Positions 1-5,336 of a DNA stretch of 5,336 nucleotides are shown one piece after another. The first letter of the stretch is position 1; every line of letters starts with the position of its first letter. This stretch comes from Deltaproteobacteria bacterium (GTDB taxonomy: Bacteria; Desulfobacterota; DSM-4660; Desulfatiglandales; Desulfatiglandaceae), in contig DREN01000257.1 of the NCBI GenBank assembly GCA_011051075.1, positions 1-5,336 on the forward strand. The letters run 5' to 3'. Below the pieces are notes generated by a model. The model searched no databases, had not been told where the DNA came from, and saw only the letters and a list, made by a program, of their open reading frames with translations. The position numbers were made by a program, and so were the translations under genes.

Positions 1-1
1 A

Positions 2-856
2 GGATATACAGGACAGATTTCACTCGGGCACGGGGCCTTCTTTGGGGTTGGGGCGTACACCGCTGCGATCTTAGCCACAAAGGGGGGGGTCCCTTTTTTG
101 TTAACAGTGCCGATTGCGGGGATAGCATCGGCCGCGGTGGGAATGGTCTTCGGTCTCCCTTCAGCCCGGCTTAAACACCTATACCTCTGTATTGCCACAC
201 TGGCAGGGCAATTCATCATTGAATATGTCTTGGTGCAGTGGGAGGGCCTCACAGGGGGCGCCGAAGGGCTCGTAGTTCCAGGTGCTAATCTTTTTGGTCT
301 GGATCTTGGTGATGACCGAACCTTTTTTTACGTAATATTCGCCTGTTTTGTTTTAATGGCGCTGATAGCCGTTAATCTGATTCGCACAAAGATCGGTCGG
401 GCTTTTATTGCTATCCGAGATAATGACCGGGCCGCTGAGGGCATGGGAATTCCGATCTTCCCATATAAACTCCTATCCTTTGCCATAAGCTCCTTTTACG
501 CTGGTTTTGCCGGGGCCCTTTTTGCCTACTACACCATGTCTATCACCCCTGAACCGTTTAATCTGGGCCTATCCATTGAATATATTGCCATGATCATAAT
601 CGGGGGGCTTGGAAGCATCCCAGGCGCTGTGTTCGGCACGGTATTTATTGTTGGTCTTAATGAACTGTTGAGTCATATAACAGAATACCTGATGAATGTA
701 GGCTTCACCACCGGGGTAGCGTTGACGATTGCCCCTCTCCGTGAATTCGTATATGGCCTGGCCATAGTCCTGTTTATCATCTTTGAACCAAAGGGCCTTG
801 CAGAGGTGTGGCGCATTGTGCGGTCCAGTTTCAGACTGTGGCCATTCTCCTACTAA
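2..856 (+). CDS. livM: Branched-chain amino acid ABC transporter permease LivM, 5'-truncated
   Basis: This is an inner-membrane permease subunit of a LIV-type (HAAT family) ABC importer. It would pair with LivH to form the channel, powered by LivG and LivF. The frame is open from base 2, giving 284 residues. Full LivM proteins are usually about 300-330 residues, so only the N-terminal few dozen are missing. The first visible residues, GYTGQISLGHGAFFGVGAY, are the family hallmark and lie upstream of the TTG at 98, so that TTG is not the start. Other family motifs are GLTGGAEGL, GRAFIAIRDNDRAAEGMGI (the cytoplasmic coupling loop) and IEYIAMIIIGGLGSIPGAVF. I count about six hydrophobic membrane segments in the visible part. 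It ends 12 bases before livF, which implies co-transcription. The family is certain. The substrate is not: LIV systems also carry amides, urea and aromatic acids. Confidence 0.95.
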   Translation, partial: GYTGQISLGHGAFFGVGAYTAAILATKGGVPFLLTVPIAGIASAAVGMVFGLPSARLKHLYLCIATLAGQFIIEYVLVQWEGLTGGAEGLVVPGANLFGLDLGDDRTFFYVIFACFVLMALIAVNLIRTKIGRAFIAIRDNDRAAEGMGIPIFPYKLLSFAISSFYAGFAGALFAYYTMSITPEPFNLGLSIEYIAMIIIGGLGSIPGAVFGTVFIVGLNELLSHITEYLMNVGFTTGVALTIAPLREFVYGLAIVLFIIFEPKGLAEVWRIVRSSFRLWPFSY

Positions 857-859
857 GGG
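855..859 (+). promoter_or_regulatory. Ribosome binding site of livF, overlapping the livM stop codon
   Basis: AAGGG overlaps the last two bases of the livM TAA stop and sits 9 bases before the ATG at 869. It supports that start and suggests translational coupling between livM and livF. Confidence 0.6.
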
Positions 860-868
860 TTTTAAACC

Positions 869-1672
869 ATGCAAGATAATGTCAGACTATTGATAAATAA
901 TATCAGCGTTGTTTACTCCGACGTAATACAGGTCCTCAAGGGCGTGTCCCTTACCGTCAGAGAGGGGCAGGTAGTTTCTCTCTTAGGAAGCAACGGGGCC
1001 GGCAAGACTACCACCCTCAAGGCAATTTCAGGCCTGCTCAAGCCTGAAAACGGCAAGGTCACAGAAGGCTCAATCGAGTATGACGGGAAACATGTGCAGA
1101 ATTCCTCTCCCGAAGAGATCACGCGGAAAGGGATCATTCAGGTCTTAGAAGGAAGACAGGAATTCAAATATCTCACCGTCGAAGAAAATCTGAGGGTGGG
1201 GACTGCCACCCGTTGGACCAAACCATATCAGAAAGACTTGGAAATGGTTTATGGCTATTTCCCCGCTTTACTTGCAAGGAAAAGGGCCTTGGCAGGCTAT
1301 TGCAGCGGCGGTGAACTCCAGATGCTTGTGATAGGGAGAGCGCTGATGGCCCACCCAAGACTCCTGCTTTTAGATGAGCCATCCTTAGGTCTTGCCCCGC
1401 TTCTTGTTAAAGAGATATTTCAGATTATTAAAAGAATAAATGAGGAGCAGTCCACAACATTAATGGTGGTGGAGCAAAACGCTAATATGGCCCTCCAGAT
1501 TGCCCACTATGGATATGTGATGGAAAACGGGAAGATCGTTATGGAAAGCAGCGCAGAGGATCTGCGTGAAAACCCGGATGTAAAAGAATTTTATTTGGGC
1601 ACCGCTGCTTCAGGAGACCTCAAATCATACAAAAACGTGAAAGCTTATAGACGCCGTAAGCGTTGGCTCTAA
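869..1672 (+). CDS. livF: Branched-chain amino acid ABC transporter ATP-binding protein LivF
   Basis: This is a cytoplasmic ATPase that drives a LIV-type importer, normally as a heterodimer with LivG. All nucleotide-binding motifs are visible: Walker A GSNGAGKTT (residues 40-48), Q-loop glutamine Q91 within IIQVLEGRQEF, signature CSGGELQ (145-151), Walker B LLLLDE (165-170), and D-loop SLGLAP (172-177). VVEQN (200-204) occupies the switch position, where LivF proteins characteristically carry EQN rather than the usual histidine. This separates it from LivG. The signature departs from the common LSGGEQQ, with Cys first and Leu at the sixth position. The protein is 267 residues against about 237 for E. 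coli LivF. The extra length is mainly a C-terminal tail (245-267) after the usual end YLG, finishing RRRKRWL. The ATG at 869 has a good ribosome binding site. The gene lies 12 bases after livM with no livG between. Confidence 0.95.
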   Translation: MQDNVRLLINNISVVYSDVIQVLKGVSLTVREGQVVSLLGSNGAGKTTTLKAISGLLKPENGKVTEGSIEYDGKHVQNSSPEEITRKGIIQVLEGRQEFKYLTVEENLRVGTATRWTKPYQKDLEMVYGYFPALLARKRALAGYCSGGELQMLVIGRALMAHPRLLLLDEPSLGLAPLLVKEIFQIIKRINEEQSTTLMVVEQNANMALQIAHYGYVMENGKIVMESSAEDLRENPDVKEFYLGTAASGDLKSYKNVKAYRRRKRWL

Positions 1673-1771
1673 GATTGGGCACAAAATAAGGCGTGACCCC
1701 CTACCTGAACTTCAAACGGCCTGCACCTGGTTCCCTATATCGATCCATCCACCATTGGAGAGCTAAGCTTC
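1673..1771 (+). other. Intergenic gap between livF and the giant gene
   Basis: These 99 bases contain no tRNA-like structure, no GC-rich hairpin followed by a T run, and no promoter with both boxes well spaced. In the frame of the downstream gene there are TGA stops at 1694 and 1706. The frame is then open to the ATG at 1772, with only CTG codons (1721, 1727) as alternative starts. With no visible terminator, read-through from the liv genes is possible but not shown. Confidence 0.5.
1757..1760 (+). promoter_or_regulatory. Probable ribosome binding site of the giant gene
   Basis: GGAG lies 11 bases before the ATG at 1772, a slightly long but workable spacing. It favours this ATG, the first in frame after the TGA at 1706. 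The next in-frame ATG is at 2078 (codon 103), and the stretch between looks fully coding. Confidence 0.5.
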
Positions 1772-4700
1772 ATGGGTTCCACCAATTTCCTTCCAAAAGA
1801 GACCTTTTGGCAAAAGGACCCCTTTCAATTTATAAACCCGGACGAATTTGAGGCACTGGGGATCGATCCCGCATATGTGCCCGTAGGCACCTGTGTCTCC
1901 TTCAAGCACCCGTCGCAACTGCGGAGCAGATTCGGGGGCAACGCCTATGGGGTCGGCCTTTTTGAAGACTACGACCGGCTAAAACCTAAGGAGATAAAGC
2001 AGCTCCATTCCATCGAACTGGAAAACCCTGAGGAAATTCGCGCCTACTACAGGGAACTCAATGAGATATACCGCAAGATGGGACTTCTCATCAGGTTTTC
2101 CAGCCAAGGGAAAAGGTACTACCTGATCCCCATCCATCTCATATCCAACTCCCTCATCCACATCAGGGCAAGGGTAGAAGAGATCAGCAAGGTCATCGGT
2201 TTCCACAGAAAAAAGTATCTGAAGGAATCCTACACCATAGGCGTGCTTTCCCATCACGACGATCTGATCCTGAACGAACTTTCCTTCCGGTTCATGGAGC
2301 ATAACCTCATTGCCCTGGACTCCCTTGATAAGCTTTCCCGGGCCGAGCAGGGCCTGGATCTGGTCATCCTTACCAGCGATATATATGAACTGGCCCTCAT
2401 GGAGGAGTTTACCCATCTGGCACAGGAGACCCTTTCAAAGACCCGGCTCGATCTGTACTGCACATACCTCATCTGGAAGGTCCGGAACCTGCTCAAACCT
2501 GACGGTGAGGTCTTTCTGATCGCAGACCATTTCACACCCAGGACCAACCAGACCACGGAACTTGTTTTCAAGACGAGGGAGGAAGAAAAAAACTTTGCCC
2601 TGTTCAGCCATATTTTTACGACCAGAAAGAAGTACAGGATAAGGGATCATGCCGTAACCGTGAACATCTTTGATTTCCAGAAATATTTGAGCGGTTCCTA
2701 TGTGGAGAGAGAGGTAGTGGATACCCTATTAGGGGGAAAATCCTTTGAAGAGATTACCCTTCAGGAAATAGACGACCTTCCATACCTCAACTCCCGAACC
2801 GCGGACTGGCCCTTTTCTTTTGATCAGAAAAAGATCTGGACCAGGCTGTTTGAGAATTTTTTTGACAGGATATTTCTTAAGCCCGTGGTCCCGGACGCTG
2901 TGAAACAGGAGTGGAAAAAGAGATTTTCATGTAAGGACTACTCCCCCAATTACATGATGATCTACCTTGGTCAGAAAAAATCCCTTGAAACCAGCATAGA
3001 GGAGCTTAAGCAGGATGTAATGCAGTCTGGCCTGAGCGGTTGTCAGATAGAGCTCCTGGCCGACTACAAGGACTCCTTTGAATATCTGATTCAGACCCTC
3101 CGGGTGGTTTCAGGAAGGCTCAAAAGGGGGAGCTATCAGGTCCTTCCCCAGATCTTTGCCGACCGTCTGAAGCAGCCCCTGGAAAATAAGAGCAGGAGAT
3201 TCAAGGCCCTCAACCACGTTATCAGGCTGACCACAAAAATCAACCGCCTTGAGAGGATAAGGAATTACCTGAACCCTGACAATATAGAGGGTCAGAGGAC
3301 GAAACTCCTTGAGAACCTCGACGTGCTTTCCCTTTTCGGGTTCAGTTATGAGGAACTGAAGGAGGTTCTTCTCATAGTCCTGGGACACACTGCCCTGGGA
3401 AGGATAATATCGGGCAAGGCGACCGAGAAGGCCCTGAAGCCTGTCTCTGACCTGGCCCGCACCTATGATCCCCATCAGGCCCTGAACCTGCTCCGTTACT
3501 GCCGTCTCATGACCCTGGCCGAAACAGAGGCGGCCCGGGGATCTGAACTAAGCCATGAACAGCTATCACAACTCTTTGACGTTTATGAATCCACCGTAAG
3601 GGTAGTGGTCAACCAGGAACTGGACTGGGACCAGCTTCTGGATGAAAAAATAGCCTCCATGGGAGGGATACACAACAAGATCATCCAGAAGATCCTCATG
3701 ATGATGAATTACTTCGAGTTCCTGGATAACTGGAGCGAACTGAGAGACAAAGGGCAGATGGAAAAGGAGGCCCTTGCAGACTACGATAAACGGAAACTGG
3801 ATCGAATTGAAAACGTCATAAGGCTTGTTGCCACCATGGAAGAATTTGAAGAGATGTACCTTAAGCTGGATCCCCTTCAGCTTCCCCTGTTTTACAGGAG
3901 GTTCCTGGAGATGGAGTTTCACGGGACAGGGCATCTCTTTAAAAGGATGAACAGCAGAAACGTTTTTGTGCTCCTCTGGATAGCGGTAATTCTGGCCCAG
4001 GGGGAAATCATCAACTTCAACCCGATTCTGGCCGATGTTGATACAGGGGAGATGGAAGAGCGGGTGAAAAAGGTGGAGGAGGAAGCCCTCTCCATCAATA
4101 TAGAACACCTGGATCTGACCATTCTCAGACAGTTTGGAGACCAGTTGAGACAGGAGAGGTCCTCATTTATAATGGGCACAGGTTTTCACCTGAGCATCTT
4201 TTCTGAGACAGAGGCCCTGGAGATCGCCTACAAAGATATATCCAGAGATATTGACAAGATTTCCGCCCTTCCGGGAAAGATATTTTCCCGGCCGGTATCT
4301 GAAATACCCAAGGAGGATCTGAAGACCCTTGAGAAGCTCTTCTCCGACCTTGAGACCTTTTTCCAGAGCCACCTCAGAATAATCAGGGAGAAAGATTCCC
4401 AACTGAAGCTGCCCGCAAGGCAGAAGAGGTGGTTTGAGGCGATCAGGGAACTGAGAGAAACCCTGAGGACCCATTTCCTTAGAGTCCTTTTTCGCCCTGA
4501 GCACCTGTACAGCGATCTTGCGCTCCTTTTCTATAACGCCCCATCCCTCCTTGCTTTTCTGCTCCCCGAGTTCATGGCGCTCAGGGACCTGAACATCTCC
4601 GGCCACATTTACCTGACCTATCCTGTCACCGATTATATCCTTGCTGCAACGAGAAAGTTCCAGGCCTTGGCCTCACATGACAAACAGGACTTCCAGGACA

Positions 4701-5336
4701 TAGGGTTTCTCCACAGGCTGGCCCAGAAGGAATTCGGGCCCATGGCAGCCGGCATAGTGGGGCTCAGCGAGGTGCAGATTGAAAATCTCACGACTATTAT
4801 CGAGGGCTTCAGACACAACGCCCCTCTTTTCAACGCGTTGGCCAAATCGTTCATATTCCAGGACCTGGGCAGGATGCCGGCCTTAAGAAAAAAATACGGC
4901 AAGGAAGTCAACCTGGTGGACCTTGCAGGGGCGAGCGCCCTCTTCGCGGAGAGGGAAAGGATCGCTGAAAGGTACGGCCTGAGCAAAGAAGAGGAATCGT
5001 ACCTCATCTTTCTGGTCAGGCATCACGCCCTGCTCCACCATACGGTGCGGGGAGAGATATCCTTTTCCGCCATAGAGTCGGTACTTGCCTCTGGCGACAA
5101 GGAACTCTTAGACGCTTTTTACGTGTTTTCATTTATAATGCTTTCGGCCCTGAGAGAGGACCTGATCCTTGAAGACCTTGCAGCCCGGTTTTTTCAGGCA
5201 AGGCTCATGTGCCACAGGATAATCGACAAAGAAACCAGTTTGGAAGATGAACTGAACAAGGTCTTTCTGGAGAGAGGAGCCCTTTTCTGCGCCCTTGAGA
5301 GGCATAAGGCCAAGGGCCTGCCCGACGGAGTTTCTC
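1772..5336 (+). CDS. Giant multidomain protein of unknown function with GlnD-like degenerate HD region, 3'-truncated
   Basis: One frame runs without a stop from the ATG at 1772 to the window end: 1188 complete codons plus one base. I do not recognise it as a named family. No signal peptide is visible, and the only notable hydrophobic run (VFVLLWIAVILAQG, 731-744) is too short for a confident membrane span, so it is probably cytoplasmic. Residues about 154-252 alternate hydrophobic strands and helices (YTIGVLSHHDDL; DLVILTSD 196-203; LLKPDGEVFLIAD 240-252). This resembles the later strands of a Rossmann or class I methyltransferase fold, but no glycine-rich SAM loop is evident. Residues about 255-990 are mostly charged amphipathic helices, including ARTYDPHQALNLLRYCRLMT and GGIHNKIIQKILMMMNYFEF. 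Residues about 1024-1130 resemble the HD domain of GlnD: FIFQDLG (Q1030, D1031), then AERYGLSKEEESYLIFLVRH and H1084/H1085. The HD histidine is replaced by Gln. The gene is on the same strand as livMF, 99 bases downstream. Coding is near certain; function is open. Confidence 0.9.
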   Translation, partial: MGSTNFLPKETFWQKDPFQFINPDEFEALGIDPAYVPVGTCVSFKHPSQLRSRFGGNAYGVGLFEDYDRLKPKEIKQLHSIELENPEEIRAYYRELNEIYRKMGLLIRFSSQGKRYYLIPIHLISNSLIHIRARVEEISKVIGFHRKKYLKESYTIGVLSHHDDLILNELSFRFMEHNLIALDSLDKLSRAEQGLDLVILTSDIYELALMEEFTHLAQETLSKTRLDLYCTYLIWKVRNLLKPDGEVFLIADHFTPRTNQTTELVFKTREEEKNFALFSHIFTTRKKYRIRDHAVTVNIFDFQKYLSGSYVEREVVDTLLGGKSFEEITLQEIDDLPYLNSRTADWPFSFDQKKIWTRLFENFFDRIFLKPVVPDAVKQEWKKRFSCKDYSPNYMMIYLGQKKSLETSIEELKQDVMQSGLSGCQIELLADYKDSFEYLIQTLRVVSGRLKRGSYQVLPQIFADRLKQPLENKSRRFKALNHVIRLTTKINRLERIRNYLNPDNIEGQRTKLLENLDVLSLFGFSYEELKEVLLIVLGHTALGRIISGKATEKALKPVSDLARTYDPHQALNLLRYCRLMTLAETEAARGSELSHEQLSQLFDVYESTVRVVVNQELDWDQLLDEKIASMGGIHNKIIQKILMMMNYFEFLDNWSELRDKGQMEKEALADYDKRKLDRIENVIRLVATMEEFEEMYLKLDPLQLPLFYRRFLEMEFHGTGHLFKRMNSRNVFVLLWIAVILAQGEIINFNPILADVDTGEMEERVKKVEEEALSINIEHLDLTILRQFGDQLRQERSSFIMGTGFHLSIFSETEALEIAYKDISRDIDKISALPGKIFSRPVSEIPKEDLKTLEKLFSDLETFFQSHLRIIREKDSQLKLPARQKRWFEAIRELRETLRTHFLRVLFRPEHLYSDLALLFYNAPSLLAFLLPEFMALRDLNISGHIYLTYPVTDYILAATRKFQALASHDKQDFQDIGFLHRLAQKEFGPMAAGIVGLSEVQIENLTTIIEGFRHNAPLFNALAKSFIFQDLGRMPALRKKYGKEVNLVDLAGASALFAERERIAERYGLSKEEESYLIFLVRHHALLHHTVRGEISFSAIESVLASGDKELLDAFYVFSFIMLSALREDLILEDLAARFFQARLMCHRIIDKETSLEDELNKVFLERGALFCALERHKAKGLPDGVS

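Noticed and set aside
82..99. Run of eight G followed shortly by six T near the 5' end, a possible frameshift site or sequencing error
   Set aside because: The LivM frame reads through with correct family sequence on both sides, so no indel is present.
569..1382. Minus-strand frames opposite livM and livF
   Set aside because: They are antisense to well-conserved transporter sequence, and their translations have no family resemblance.
1711..1741. Possible promoter (TTCAAA and TATATC) ahead of the giant gene
   Set aside because: The spacing is 19 bases and both boxes match consensus poorly.
1979..2650. Three overlapping minus-strand frames and a short plus-strand frame (2310-2519)
   Set aside because: They overlap each other in different frames as well as the giant gene, and their composition (runs rich in Arg, Ser, Pro) is typical of shadow translation.
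3959..4003. Possible transmembrane helix in the giant protein (731-744)
   Set aside because: The hydrophobic run is about 13 residues with polar flanks, and fits a buried helix better.
3566..4108. Minus-strand open frame of 180 codons
   Set aside because: It lies entirely under the continuous plus-strand giant frame. Its translation looks like a reverse-complement shadow, with no recognisable motif and no ribosome binding site case.
3029..4783. Possible internal repeat in the giant protein: GLSGCQIELL (from residue 420) and GLSEVQIENL (from residue 997)
   Set aside because: The match is only about seven of ten residues and does not continue on either side, so it is probably coincidence.
4163..5007. 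Minus-strand frames of 147 and 124 codons
   Set aside because: They are antisense to the giant gene, including its HD-like region, and have no independent coding evidence.
1..5336. CRISPR array, insertion sequence, tRNA or rRNA
   Set aside because: No spaced direct repeats, terminal inverted repeats, transposase or RNA-gene signatures were seen. Nearly all of the window is protein coding.

Overview
The window holds three same-strand genes. They are the 3' end of a branched-chain-amino-acid-type ABC permease (livM), the complete ATPase of the same transporter family (livF), and a very long reading frame that starts at 1772 and is still open at the last base (at least 1188 codons). The long frame covers about two thirds of the window. 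Every minus-strand frame beneath it looks like a shadow.

Organism: base composition is balanced, with frequent AGG/AGA arginine codons. LivF follows LivM directly with no LivG between them, and LivF carries a short basic C-terminal tail. From family knowledge this resembles an anaerobic deltaproteobacterium (Desulfobacterota; sulfate reducer or syntroph). That is an inference from style, not from a marker gene.

Layout: 2-856 is livM, missing its N-terminus. 857-868 is a 12-base spacer, and the livF ribosome binding site overlaps the livM stop. 869-1672 is livF. 1673-1771 is a 99-base gap with no convincing terminator or promoter. 1772-5336 is the giant gene, truncated by the window end.

Function: LivM forms part of the inner-membrane channel and LivF is one of its two ATPases. 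The partners (LivH, LivG and a periplasmic binding protein) must lie outside the window. The substrate could be leucine/isoleucine/valine or another small amide or aromatic acid. The giant protein appears soluble, multidomain and mostly helical. I do not recognise it as a named family. It has a Rossmann/methyltransferase-like stretch near its N-terminus. Near the window end is a segment resembling the HD domain of GlnD (PII uridylyl-removing enzyme) in which most metal-binding positions are not conserved. A sensory or regulatory pseudo-enzyme is a reasonable hypothesis, but nothing here proves a link to the transporter.
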